From Oscheius onirici (lineage: Eukaryota; Nematoda; Chromadorea; Rhabditida; Rhabditidae): 64,000 nucleotides of DNA. Shown piece by piece: positions 20,468-33,998 of the stretch; positions within the stretch are counted from its first letter, which is position 1, and each line of letters begins with the position of its first letter. The notes beneath the pieces were generated by a model. That model was not told where the DNA came from, ran no database searches, and saw nothing but the letters and a program-made list of their open reading frames with translations. Made by a program: the position numbers and the translations under genes. The stretch is taken from the NCBI GenBank assembly GCA_932521025.1, contig OW051473.1, positions 11,222,001 through 11,286,000 on the forward strand, written 5' to 3'.

Positions 20468-23404
20468 CTGAAATGCGATCTTTATTGAATGCACTAGAGC
20501 CAAAATGGTTTTGGAATGAAGGAAAGAAAGAAAATCAGAATGAGCATTCCAAGCTGACACTAAAAGAAAATGTAAATTTGGGAGAACTAATCAAAGTGGT
20601 CAGAATAAACCACGCAATAGGTAACAACTTGTGCTGATTGGATTATTATTAGCGGATTAAAAATTCTTGAATGAATCAAGAGGAAGTACTGAGTTAGGGA
20701 TAAGAGTTAGATGACACCTTTTTCATTGAGAGAATCCAGTTGTTTTTCATCGTTTTCTTATTCTACTCGTTGTCTCAGATATCAACTAGATCCCTTTCCT
20801 ACAAATGTGATAAAAACATCGGGAAAATTTCTGTAACTGGACTCCCGTCACAAACTTTTCAGAATAATATTCCTTGATTCACAGCAGTTTCATGTCACTA
20901 AAAATAGCGTATCCTTTAGCGCTAAACATTGTTCACTGCTCATTTTTGGCTGTGGGTCAAACGTATTGGGTTTTCTTCGGTGTTACAAGCAGGTTTTCTG
21001 GAGCTAGCAATAAATGAATGATCCTATGAGAAAAGACGAGGATTTGACTTTTGTAAGAGCTATTGTTCACTTTAATGTCCAGTTCCGTTGTTCACACAAA
21101 AGTATTGTTCTCTTTTTGTTCAGTCAGTAAAACATGGGGCAAAGACAAATCCCTTCTTCTTCATAGAATCCACTTTTTCACAGATCCAGATAAAGTATAG
21201 AGATTGCAATCTACCTCCCGCCAGTCCTAGCTCAGGACCCCCCCCCCCCCCTATGTCAAACAAGCCGTTAATTTAAAAAATGTTGCTTTTCTGTTAAATG
21301 TGTTTTCATTATGAACAAGGCTTGTTTTATCATTTCATTTTTTCAAATTGCTTTATAAAATACCCTTCGTTCAAAAAACGGTGGATCGATGTCATGACTG
21401 CGCATATTCTGATTGTCTCGATATTGGGGTTATCAAGGAAGAGTTTCATCCGCCGGAGCTTGATTTAAATGTTCTGTAAAGTAGCTATAAATTAGAGATT
21501 AAAAGGAAAAGCCGACCGGTTATATTATAATGCCCGAAGGCATAGGCAGAGATGACAGTACTACCTTGTTGCCCCAACACCCCTAACAGATAAGAGAGAG
21601 AGAAGGCAGACTTAATTTTTATCACAACCAACTCGTTATAAGCATGACATCTTTATTTCATTGCAAAAGATGTCATCGACACCGATGACTGAATATTCAA
21701 TTAAATCATCTGAATCTTCTCTTCTGTTATGGATTTGCGAAAATGCTGTTATCAGAAGGAAATTGGCTTTGAAAATCCTTTCATAGGAGAGTAGTTCGTA
21801 TTTATCGATATATGTGTGTAGATAAAGCTTTAAATTTTGGTCACAACATAATTAGGTAGAACCAATCTGGTACCAAAACATTTTTTTCGTGCAGAGCTTT
21901 TACCAAAGAAGACCTGATTATCTATGAATCTGAGCAGTCAAGTTCAAGGTATTTCTGAAAAATACGCATTTTAAAACCTACATAGAGGTTACAGTTATAA
22001 AAGAAAGAGAGGATTGTGTGAGCGGTGAAGGAAAAATTGCCTGCTGGCGCTGATATCGATGAAGGGGCGGAAGGTCCAAAGAGGAAAAGTCCTAAAGAAG
22101 AGGAGAGATGAGGGCTATTAAATTGTGTATCAAGATGTAATTGGCATAAAATATGGGAGGCTCGTGTGTTTGATAGGCAGTGATAGAATATTACAGGACA
22201 AAGTTTTAAACAATTGTTGAAACAATCAGGGGAAAACGAAAAAAAATTTCGTGCGACTCACTCTGTATCCGGAGGAAGCAAAACCTTGGCCGAAGAAAAA
22301 TCTTACCAACTACTGAAAGCTTGTTAAATGCTACAGCTTCGTTGAACATCAAAAAGCTGACAATTAAATGCGTGAATTAGAACATTAGGGTTACTCCCAG
22401 TGTTTAGAAGGACAGAAGCTACCTCCCATGAAAGGAGCAAACCAACTAAACTGTCAAGGTACCGGCAGAAGTATCAACGACGGGATAACTTTTAAAAGAA
22501 CCAAAATAGGCAAGATCAACCAGTCTTCCGCGGTCATAAGTAGCAATTCAGATTGTTGTACGTTTCGCCCGAGTCTGAACAACGCGATCCACATGCTATG
22601 GATCAGTTTTTGATGTATTGTTGGACTTGTCCTCCTCGCAGTTCAAGGGTTGCCAACCTCTGACGTTTTTATGCGTTGCAGCCGGGTCGGACAGCTGACC
22701 ATGTGTAGGAAGCTAATGATGGTGACTTCCTGACAGCCCATGTTACATTTCATTCTTCTGTTCTTTTTTCAACTTTCCGGGTGTTCCAAAAGGCCGTTTT
22801 TCCCCGGAAAGCCTACCAAGATGGCTCTTTATCAAGAGCGAACATGCACATCGCGAGAGAGGGCGAGAGAGACAAAACGAACAACTGTTTTCCGCAGCGC
22901 TCGAGATATTGGCCGGTTATGCTTCTTTTTGTGGCTACTTTTTCTGCATCTTCTGCGCGCTGCAGGAAATCTTATATCACGATACGGGCCTTCCGTGTAT
23001 AACACGGCTTATTCTATTTGAGCATTGGCTCAAGTAGGTGGATGAATACAGACCCGCCAGTGTTTATTATGTTCGGCAGGCATCTAATCTCCAGGCCTTT
23101 ACTACCCATTTTACCTTCTGTCCTGTGCTTCTGGGGCAGCCGTAGTGGCTCTCTGCAGGTCAGCAGCGCCTGTCGCTCATTCATCACTGTGTACGTACTT
23201 GGCTGCCCTCATTTACTAGTCCAATCCCGGTCAACAGCAACTGATTTTGACAATAAGCCTTCTCTTTACTCGCTCTGGCACTTTCCGCGCCAAAATTTTC
23301 ATTGTTTCTGGCCGCCATCTGCGAAAGTCGTTACTGACACCCTTGCGCCACTTTTTCCATCCTCTGTTTGTCCAAACCTATAAATTTTCAATCTCATTTT
23401 CAGT
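20468..23404. other. AT-rich non-coding region
   Basis: No gene seen. Contains a C run near 21239-21250 and a short acidic ORF near 22028 that I do not credit. The 3' part probably contains the promoter of the coiled-coil gene beginning at 23405. Confidence 0.4.
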
Positions 23405-26400
23405 ATGCACTATGAACCGAAAGTCAGTACCGGATCATTGAGAGAAAAGCTGATCGTACGGTCATCGTCAAGGAGATCTTCCATGAGAAATACCATCTCC
23501 CGGGCTCTTAAAAACACCTTTGGAATTGGAGACAAACACGACGATGCGAAACTCACTTCATCAAGGGAGAGTATCCCGACAACTTCTAGTATAAAGCCCT
23601 CTTCCTCTTCCGAAGGCAGCACAAGTTATTTCACCCAACAGAGTTCGGGCTTCTGCAGTATGACGCATCTTCCTCCGCCAGTACAGAAGAAGTCGACTCA
23701 CTATGCGTCAAGTCTTATGTCACAAAGCATGTACGAACCGAGAACTAGCGCCAGTCCAAAAGAGTTTCGAATGCACGGGAGCAGAACCTCGGCATTTCCA
23801 GTTTATGAAGAATTTGATGATTCTCAGTCTGTAGTCTCGACAGCTTCTACCAGTCGATTCATTACTGCGCATCCGAGACGGGTCAAAAAACACTGCCTCC
23901 ACTCATTTCTTCTCTCACCAGGTGGGCTACATTCCATAATGGGAATTGGGTTAAAAACAAGAAAACCGTTTCTATCCGTTTAGTTCATTAGGATAGAGCT
24001 CCAAGTAAGTTATCTTTTGTAAAACACAGTTATACGATGAACACAGTTATACTTGTTATACAGTTAGTTATGATCTACTCATTGGTGTACGAGTAGTCAT
24101 CGTAGTAACACAGTCAGGCAAAAGACGTGGTTGGTCAAAATTTTCTAGATTAGACACACGTGAGGTGTAAACATAATTTGACCGTTCAATCAGAACTAAC
24201 TATTTCATCTGAAAGAGCTTCAAAACCTTGCTTTCCGAAATTATTTGATGCTCACTAAATCTATTTTAAATTGCACCCAAGTCTCTGTGTGTTTGCGTGT
24301 TTGTCTAAAGCTCTAATTGAGGATAAGGAGGGGAGCTTTGTGCGCAAATTAGTTTTTAACAAGTCGCGACAAGAAAAGCAAGTGCGTAAAGAGTCCCTAT
24401 GACTTTGATAGTTTCTTTTGAGTCTGGGTGACTGGAACGGAGTGACAAGGGGAGAAGGGAAAATACAGTAGGATTGAGACTCGCTAAAGTGGAACGGACC
24501 GGGCGATCCGTTCAGGTCCTACATTTTGAAATTAGGCTAAGGAGGGGATGGGTTTAAAAATATAATTTCAGTAGTTTCATTGGAGGGTCAGAGAGAGTGA
24601 CTGGAGAAGAGTAACAAAAGAGGAATGAAAGGGAAATCACGACTGGGGTTTCGTGACAGAGCGAAGTCATGAATTTCTACTTTAGCCCTGGAAGGACGTC
24701 GCCAACCTTTTTATATCCTAAAAGCATCATCAGCATTTAATTGAAGAAAAATACATGATTAGTTGAAACTCGGCTTTCTGGAACACCGTAACTATTCTAA
24801 AACGTGACAGACATATAAAATAATGGCATTTTAAGAAGATATGGTAAAGATACATTAAATCACAAGCATTTTATGACAGGAAAGCGTTTTACTCATTGGT
24901 GAGAACTGCGAAGAGCAAATATAAAAACTAGGAACTAAGTCGGGAAGACGAGTGTCCCATTGTGAGCAAAACCTACCTCACCTATTTCATGTTCCGTCAG
25001 GGCGGCTGTGCAGAAGTTTAAAGTCTGCCTCTTCTTATCCACATAGTTCACATGAATTGTCGTCGCCTCGAGAGCGAGCTTTCCATTATGAGCTGCTGAC
25101 AAATGGTCACTCATAAACGGGCGTCCAGTGCTGAGGGGCTTTTTGAGAAGCGGCTGCGGGTTCACCTCCCCCCAGCGTTCAAGTGTTCCGTGTTCCCACC
25201 AGCCGATGTAGTGCTTCTCTTCTGGCCGCCTGCAATTCACACTGTTTGCCGATGAGCATCTTCAAGCGGAGTAGGTTGCATTTCCTGTACAGGTCACCTG
25301 TCAACCTTGCTAGCGCTAACCGCCAATTAGCGTCAGAGATAAAATTGAAATATCTTTGTTGCCTAACAATGTATCAATCCCTCAGTAGCCCCAAAACCTT
25401 TATATTTCTACATTATCTCCCGTACTTTATCGTGTAACCGCATCGGGGTAGCCGGTGGCGATCCGTCTGCGTCTCTTTAGTCAGTCTCTCCACGCACCTG
25501 CTGGCCATTTGGAGTCGGAGTTGCCTCATGGCCTGACCCCGCGCGTGGCTCCTGTCTACAGCCCCCTCCGGTCCGCATAACCAGCACATTATGCTCTGCT
25601 CTAATTTTATGGGACTCATCTTTCCTGGAGGTAAGCATACTACTTTTTTTGAAAATTACTTGAAAATATATCATGCTGACTAAATACTGTCTTTTGCGCT
25701 AGTGTTTAAATTCTAACCTAATCTTAAACTTTAAAGCACACTTAGCAAAGTACACTCACAAACGTAAACTTTAAAGTGCTAATTTACTTTTTTGAATTAT
25801 ATGTACTGTATTTTATGCAAATTAGCGGAAGATTAAGAATTTGTTTAAGAGACCGATATTTAAAAAGGTCATTTAAATTTCTAGATTTATTTTTTGGGGA
25901 CCTTAACCAGGTCGCTTACCAATTACCGTTATCATATGCAAATTTCAAGGTCTAATGATTTACTGCTCTTTGTTTGCGCAGTCGGGCGCTTTATCACCCA
26001 CTCCCCGTATAATGACCCTCCGGTAGTTAACAGCCCATTTTTAAAGTCCCCATTTTCAACATTCTTCACATGATCGCAATCAATTTAAAATGAAAGGGAC
26101 AATAGCCGCGGGAAAACTTGGCGATTGATTTTGTGCAGACGCGCATGTTCGGTTATCAATCGCCACGTCGGACCCGCTCTCGTACTCCTAGTAAGTTATT
26201 TTTGAAATTAATAAACCGTTTTATTATTGCCCACATCCCACATCCTAGGCCTTTTTTATCTGATCGGATAAAGGCGGATCACTTTGCGCATGTTATCTCG
26301 ACCTCGATCGTAAAAAGCGACCAAGAGCGTTGAAAATCCTCTTGTTGAATGTGGCGGGAATTTTAAAAGACAGCACATAACGTGTTTTTTGTTCAATGAG

Positions 26401-29400
26401 TATCAACTGTTGAGTGCTCGGCACGAAAAGCAGTGTTTTGAGGCTGGCGGTAATAACTCACCTGCCCTCTGTCTCTCAGCTATCGCTTCTTTTCGCCTCT
26501 TGCCGATGTAGCAACTATTTTTGCGCTACAATTACTAGCAAAGAGTGTGACCCAGGAAAAAGCTATTTTTTTCGAAAAACGAACGATGTGTCTTCTCTGT
26601 ATTGGAGAAGCTATTTATTACGCTATTTATAGTACGCTGAGTGGTGGGTTCCAAACAGCTTTGAACACTGCAAGTTTTTGACCTAGCCTTTCATGTTATG
26701 TGATATGAGATGAGAATCTGGGCAAAACAGTCACGATATGGTATTTTGAGACTGGCTTCCGGTTAAAGGTTCTCTCCCGACATTTTTGCGCAACCAAGCT
26801 AAGCTACAGTCATAATCGCGAACCATTCTTAAAAAGATGATTTTTCAGCCAAAATGTAAAAAATAGAGACTATCTTAGGTATGTGAAAAGAGGGATTTGC
26901 TTTGAGTCAAAAGGTTAACTTTACTCTCATAATCATGTTAAGATAAAGTGTTAACTAAGCTTTTACTTTAAGCCTTTAATGGGAGAACAAAAACTAAAGG
27001 AAGCCGTGCTAAAAAACAAACCAACAAACTCCATATTTCAGTCCGATTGCGGAAACGCGAAGTCACGAACATTGACGCTGTAGAAGCCGGGTTTGTGCCG
27101 CCATCTGCCGTTCCTAGATGTCACTCTACCAATTCGCTTGCATTTAATGGATCTCAGTTCCAGGTATCTTAACACAATTTCTTTTTAACATAACTTTTTA
27201 GCCGAAATCAATTTCCTATAGTCAAGATGTCCTGCCTCTGCCGCCTTCAAGTCCAAGGCACACGAGTGCCCACAGACATAGCAGACACGACGATATGCGG
27301 AGCATTTCAACAAATGGTAAGGTTTTTTGTAAATTTTTTTAAATTGCTTAAGACGTGAACTATCGGCACCCAGTTGAGTACCACGAAGTAGCAGCCTCTG
27401 ACAATCGTCTCTGCAGAATGAGTGCTTCTCCCATCACGTAAGTAAAGGCTCCTTTTCCTTGTTTGCAAAGCAGAGACAGCTTGGAGACAGGACTTGTATG
27501 TCTCGCTGACTCGTGTGTTCCCAGTGGCTTAATTCCCTATTGAGGCCAATTAGAGGGGTTCAGCGGGTGGCTCTTTTTTCTCTGGCACGTGACGACTACC
27601 TTAGTCTCTATATTTTCTTCGTCATCGTGCGTAGCGCTCTCCCTTTCCGCGGACGATCAATTCCAGCTGCTCGTCCTTGCCATTCAAATGTCGACACAAC
27701 CATCCTTTACCTTAAGCTTTTTCTGCTATATAGATTTTTTTACTGGGCTCAAGTCCATTTATCTTCGAATCTGCCGCTGTTGACCCACGGCACGTGTTCC
27801 TCGTAATTAGGCTCGATTGATGCGTAGCCCTACTTAGTGTAACTACTGTCTTTAGTCCATTCTTTCCTTTTCAAGCCTGTTCACTACTTCTGTTCCTCTC
27901 GATTGGATCAATTTTTAACCGATGTTACGAGTCTTCGGGCCAGGAGGTTAACATCTGTCTATGCATTTCCCAAGCTGCTTGAACGGCCATAAAGACGAAC
28001 ATCTCGACAATAAGAAACACATCTGCCAGACTCTGTCACTTTGTTTACAATTCACCCCAGGTCCCATCCTAATTCTTCCTATAAGCCCTATTTGTCCTCT
28101 TCTCACGATCTTGCTCACGCTCTATTCTTCGTCCTTTAATAGAGGCGCCAGGCATGCCCATGCTGAAGGCGTCCTATCCACAATACGAGGACGACGAGTC
28201 ATCGCTCTTTGTTGTGTCAGACAGCGAACTCTCAGATGTGGACATATACAGGTTTGCCCTTCTTTATTTTTGGTTGTGAAGTCATTGTTTTCCTTGGGAT
28301 TATAAACCAGAGGGATGTAATATGATCCTCGGACAATGGGCTGGGGGCAGGCCGATCTTTTCGGTCGATTGAATAGATGGTTTTTGTTGAGTGTTTATGG
28401 TCTTGAATCAGTGATGCTTGGCAAATAGAACCTTGGCACCTTTTGTGTGAATAGGAAAGTACCAGGTTCCTCTTAGCCAAAAGCATGCTCATTGTTGACC
28501 AACAAGCGCCGCACCAAATCCCAATTTTACGACTTTATTGCAGGTCTCGGAGGCGTTCGTTAGTCCCCGTGCCGATCCACAATTCACCAGCTCTGAGCTG
28601 CCAAGAGATGCGACATCCGTCTTCATCAAGCAAAAAAGTGAGTTTGTGTTTTGGCACCCGACTTTCCCACTAGTAGCGGGGAACATGGTTAATCACAAAA
28701 GCGGGCTCCGTAAAGGTGGCTTCGGGACTCTGGGCAAATAAACGCGACATCTCTTGACTTTGCAGTCGTCCCCGAAACGTGTTAGGAACGCCAAATTGTG
28801 TCGACCCCATCCCAGATGGTCCACACATGTCTTCCAAGACCCCGCGACCTGGGGGTTGCCGCCATCTGTATCAATTGGCTGTTTTTCTCGAAAACAGAAA
28901 AAGACCCTTCTGTTCCATGCGCTGGGACTGTTCCGCGCGACGCGTCAACAGCCATTCACGACCACACACATGCAATGTCCCCTCGTAGTTGTATTGATTC
29001 TTTGTCCCTCTTGATCAGTAGCACGTGACCCTTAGAATATCCACTTAACCGAAAAATCGCCGTTGCGAGATGAGGAGGACAACCCCGGCCCGTAGCTAAT
29101 TACGAGAACGACCGTCCTTGAGGTCGCGACAGCCAATTGTCCGTAACCCCTCTCTGCCTGAACCATGCCGAATCATCTGTTTACAGCTCGCCGTTTTTCA
29201 CTACTTTTCCATAGAAAAGAGACGCTTTTTTGTGGTGGAGCAGAGCGTGCGTTGCCTCTCAGTCTTCTCACGAGAGGAATGTGGGAAACTTTTTTGCTCG
29301 TTTTGACGTTCTCGAAAGGCGGCTCTCACAAAGAACGAGAGAGAAAGAGACGGGGCCCTGTCACCATACGCGCGTAAGGAAGCTTTCTCTCGGCCCGAAG

Positions 29401-32400
29401 GATTAGTGATCCCACACATGCCCAGCTTTTGCAGCCTTTGCCGCATGGTCGTCTCTCGCGTACATATGTCCTTGTCGCCTATAGAGGAGGCACATTTGCA
29501 TACATCCATAATTTTCATGCCACGCTCCCTCCCCTCAAATTTTGACATTTTACGCTAGCGCGTAATCCAATTATAACTGGCTTCTTTCCGTTTGTCAAAT
29601 CATTTCCGTTTTCACATTAATGTTTGCCAAAGCCCACTTGACCAGCTTGACTCTCGGCGCCTCGGTATCACCTCGACTAGCTTTTTTTTCGAGAGGCGGT
29701 AACTTAGAAACGACCTCAGCAAGGTTTTGTCCCTTAAAACGATGTTCAAACGCAGACACGACTAGTTTTGATTAGTTAAAACCGAATCCCGATCACTTAG
29801 CGTAATGTCCAGCTGACAGTCGGCGTTAGTTATCACGGCTTCAAATCTACCGAAGACATGAAATGTTGCTAACTTTTTTAATCCCTCGCGCAAATTCCGA
29901 TGAAATTTTTGGCTCGTTTTCTCATACTTTCGTATTATGGAAACCGAGTGGTCTCGGATAGCCATTCCTTCTTTTTTTCCAGGAATATGCATTAGCTAAA
30001 TATCCATTCATTGTCCACTCTATACGATTTTCACACCTTGCAGTCCGATAAAGCCGCATTTGAAATTCAGATCGGCCTTCCTATTAATCGCATCCACACA
30101 TTTGCCGCTTAATGTTCTCTCTGTCTTCCCTTTCCGGGCATTTCTCGGAGATAATTTTTTTTTCTTTCCTTAACCTTCACGTTTCAGAGAGCGACTTACG
30201 CCCCACGGCCAAGGGCCACACCCATGTACATACTGCGAGCCTTGTAGTTAGTTATGTATTGTTGCTGCGGGATGAATAGACTATATAACAAATTGACCGA
30301 ACGATTTGGCAAACAATCGCCATCTGATAACAAGCGGCCTGTTGGCTCGCCCATGCCGTCCAATAGCAGGAAAAGACCGGAGGTGAGGATTGGACTTCTT
30401 GCCTCAAAACATGGGCTGGTTCCATTGGGCGGTTTTAAGAGAAAACGGGTTAAACTATCTAGCTGTTTCTTAGTTTTAATCTAGGGGTCTCAAGCTTATT
30501 TGCTCACGTAAAATCAAACAAGATTCTTCATTTCTGAAAGATCGATGACTGACATGATAAGTGGCAGAGAAAATACGAAATGATGAGGTAAACGCAAGGC
30601 TCTTTCCTATGTGTTTCGAATTTTAAAATGGACCATTACTTTCACTTGATAAGGCAGTCAGCTACACAGAAAGTCTGTGTAGCTGACTGCCTTATCAAGT
30701 GAAAATAAAAAATCTGAAAATAATTTTTAATGGGATTGGAAGAGCATTGGGCTCGTCAGTAGGAAGTAGTATTACTGGTTGTGAAAAGTGGGAAAATCTG
30801 GGACATCTAGATTAGAAGAATTAGCAGTTAAAATTTTTAAGGAGATTTTGTTTTCAGGTCGCTGTGGCACCACAACAGCACATCGGACGTGCCGAATCGC
30901 ACTCGGCCAACCGATCAGGGATGGTCGCCACACAGTAAGTACCCGTCTTTGTCTTGTTCTTATCAGCACTGTTCCAGCCATGTTGCTCCTATGCAGAGGA
31001 AGAGCAGCAACCTCATGCCCAATGAACGCCTTGTTGATGGTGGAAGTCTCCGCACACGAGAAGACGAGTCGAGCCTCAACCAACGCGTCAAGTTCCTTGA
31101 ATCCGAGCTGAGAAGAATCACCAAGACCCAGGCGGTGGCAACGTCTCCGACAGCTTATCCAATGCCCTATGGTGGAGTCTCAGCCCGTAAGTTTCAAGTT
31201 TATGACTTTCTTCGTTTCCGCATTGGGCATAAACCGACTGATTCAGCGCCTACAGCTTTTATTACCTATAAAAAAGGATACGGAGAGAGATACATCAAAG
31301 GCTTCGACGTCTCTTATTTGGCGATCGCTATTGTTCACAAAAAGTCGGTTAATAATGACGTCGCAAGATGATAGCGACTGCAAAATTGATGGTGGAGCAG
31401 GTTCGCATTCTTGAACCAGCTGCGGCATTCGACAAAAGAGCGTCGTCCCATTTTTTGTGGGACACATTAAGATCTCCTATCATGCGGATTCAATGCTTTT
31501 CAGAACCCGAGCTGGCCCTCATCTTATCGGAAAAGAACATGAAAATTGAAGATCTTACTCATCAAGTCGAACACCTTAATGCACAGCTCCGTCACGAGCA
31601 ACGTGTGTACCAGAAGAAGGTTGAAGAACTGAAGAGGGATCGTCAGACAGCTCGAGCTGAACTTGATGGTTTTGTCAAGAAGCTGGATCATCTCAGTGAT
31701 CGCTACGTCAAGTACGACAAGGATCTCGAGGAAAAGTATTCCAAGCTGCAAGAAGACCATGCTAAAGCTGTAAGTACTAGTAAAAATTTGAAGTCTCGTC
31801 CGTAGAATGATGAATTTCGACAGGCTGCTTTTATCAAAACGTTCGGCCTCAAAAGTTGCTACAAAACGCGATTCTGGGCACAATTTTAGCCAAATTTTAA
31901 GAGGAAAAGCGAGCACGTCCGTTTTTCGAATAATCCCTTTTCACGAAGTCCCTTCTTGTTCGGGTAACAAGCTGTAACGTGTATAAAGCTGCGAATGAAC
32001 TTAAAGCGAGCCTATACTTGGCGCGTATAAAATCGGTCAGAATGAATCTGATGATTTTGAGCAAAATGTCGTGTTTATAAACTTTATTTAGAGGCATATA
32101 AGTGTTGAATTGAAAAGCAAAAAACTTCTGACACAAGATGGGGTTAAACTTAACTGTTAAGCTTGCGCGTTTGAAAAGCTTGCACATTGCCGACTCTGAA
32201 CACGATTATTTGCAGATATCCCAACTAAATGAAAAGGAGAGAATCCTGTCTGATCTCCAGAACAATGTTGTCCGCTACGAGGAAACTACTGACTTTGTTG
32301 GGAAACAGAACAATGAGCTCCACGAGCTGCTGGATGCCAGAGAAAAGGAAGTGGACGAGCTCCGAGAAGAAATCAAACATCTGCAAGTGAACCTCGATCA

Positions 32401-33181
32401 CAAGGACAAGAAAATCCACGACCAGAACGGAACCATTGCTGTAAGTTTTATCAAAAATCGATTTTTCATCTCTGCTTTTAGACTTTGAGTGCTGAAGCAA
32501 GCTCCCACGTCTCGACTTCTTCTGGCTCTGCTCCTCAAGGTTTTGATGACGATGAGGACAGTAGCAGTGCCAGTTACCACAGAACCCATAGACAGTACTC
32601 CAAAGCACATTCGACTTTGGGAGCCAGTCCCGGAAACGGACTGTATCAGGAGAGAACAAATCTGAGAAAAAGTCTGTCAAACTTTGCACTAAATGCAATC
32701 AAATCTGACGTGGTTACTGCCGTAATGAGCCAGAATTTGAGGTAAATTTTGTATTACAGTCTTTTATATTTGTGTTCAGGAAAGAAAGAGCAACTATTGC
32801 TGAATGCAGAATGCTTAACGTTGCTCTTAAAGACGCCTTAAAGTGTCTACAAAAAAGGGACAACAGGATGATCCCTTCAATTTTGTCCATTCTTAAGAGA
32901 GCGGAAGAAAGTGGGTGACAAAATTATTTTCTTTTTAAAATCCTTTTTCAGCCGATTTCGCAAATTCTGACGACGATGAAGGTCTGCAAACGGATTCGAG
33001 AGTTATGACAGTAGGAGAAGCTGAAACTTACGTAAGATTAATCAAACTTTTTTTTAAAATACCATGACTTTAGGTTAGTCACAAACTGCGAGCCTTAAAA
33101 GAACTGCACGGTGATCTGGAGCAAATGAGAGAGACTACCATTGACATTTTGGAGACGTCACAAGACGTCAACTTTTTCTGA
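23405..33181 (+). CDS. coiled-coil protein gene with alternative first exons
   Basis: The 3' half is solid: exons 30858-30934, 30978-31186, 31504-31769, 32216-32440, 32482-32741, 32780-32910, 32952-33031 and 33074-33181 encode Ser-rich sequence and a long coiled coil (NMKIEDLTHQVEHLNAQLRH through KDKKIHDQNG), then an acidic linker and a helical C-terminus (VSHKLRALKELHGDLEQMRE). With first exon 30254-30382, whose N-terminus MYCCCGMNRL is Cys-rich and could be acylated, the total is 494 residues. Upstream exons 27042-27163, 27202-27316, 27353-27437, about 28147-28252 and 28554-28637 encode Ser/Pro/His/Arg-rich disordered sequence. Two other first exons, 23405-23921 and 26145-26190, both end in phase 1 and could enter 27042. 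The joins around 27437-28150 and after 28766 are unresolved. It looks like a cytoskeletal or synaptic scaffold; I could not name it. Confidence 0.7.
24935..25240 (-). CDS. hypothetical ORF inside the coiled-coil gene intron
   Basis: Open 101-codon minus-strand frame with reasonable composition (HYIGWWEHGTLERWGEVNPQ; later ALEATTIHVNYVDKK). A possible donor (gtgaggt) near its 3' end means it may be a partial exon. No family recognised. Confidence 0.3.
   Translation of the reverse strand: MNCRRPEEKHYIGWWEHGTLERWGEVNPQPLLKKPLSTGRPFMSDHLSAAHNGKLALEATTIHVNYVDKKRQTLNFCTAALTEHEIGEVGFAHNGTLVFPT
30639..30705. repeat. perfect 31-bp stem, 3-nt loop hairpin
   Basis: The arm starting tttcacttgataaggcagtc is followed after a 3-nt loop by its exact complement. 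It lies in the intron between first exon 30254-30382 and exon 30858. The loop is too short and the pairing too perfect for an ordinary animal microRNA precursor. Confidence 0.95.
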
Positions 33182-33930
33182 AATGTTCTTTGAAAATTCA
33201 ACTTTCTTCTCGGATCTCGTCAGAAGCTGTTAAACCGTGTACATTGGTGACTTCCACAACGTGTAATCATGGCAGACTGGCTCAACAATCTTATCCTATC
33301 ACTTGACTTGAAATGTGCCTTATGTAATAAACATGGATCCTGCATTTGTTTGATAGCGTCCCGTTCTTCAAGCTTTCAAAGCAGCCAAGAGAGAAAAATT
33401 AAGTTGGGGAGAACATTAGGTTTTGGCTCTGATGTTAGTAACGACAAAGTTGTAACAGTGGTTTAAATTTCAAGCATATCTACACTTAATCTTTTTGAAA
33501 AATCTCGGCAAAAAGGTCCGAACAATTGCTTTAACTTAGGCAACTTCGTAAAGGATCGAAGTACCAAGAAGAATAACTGAGTCTGGTGAAACTTTAAGTT
33601 CTTTTCAACATTTTATTCTAAGTCAGAAAATTCTTCTGATGAACTTGTGTCAGTCACTTTCAGAACAGGTAGAACAAACTTTTTCGAATCTGTAGCTTAT
33701 TTGATGCTACATCTGCAACAATAGCACACAAATCTGCCGCCTGGTTCGGACATTTCGAGGTAACTATATTGGGAACGCTGCAATGCGAGTCACTGTATTT
33801 CCGAGGATTTGCTCTTCTTCTCGTCTACTTTTTGGAACATGAACAGCCCCATGACCAGCTCGCAGAAATTCACGATTTCTTGAAAGCTGATCGACCAAAT
33901 GGATGAAGAAGATTATGGGGTAGATACCTC

Positions 33931-33998
33931 GGGGGGGGGGGGGTCTCTTTTCTCTCCCCCCCCCCCCCCCCCGCAGCCAAAATCTACGGGGGGCGGGG
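33931..33998. repeat. adjacent poly-G and poly-C tracts
   Basis: A G run (about 12) is followed within 20 bp by a C run (about 15) and another G-rich patch, immediately outside the left arm of the inverted repeat. Confidence 0.9.

Noticed and set aside
21088-21276. Short plus-strand frame ending in a proline run
   Set aside because: The prolines come from a C homopolymer; no other evidence.
30639-30705. microRNA precursor
   Set aside because: A perfect 31-bp stem with a 3-nt loop and no bulges does not fit animal pre-miRNA shape.
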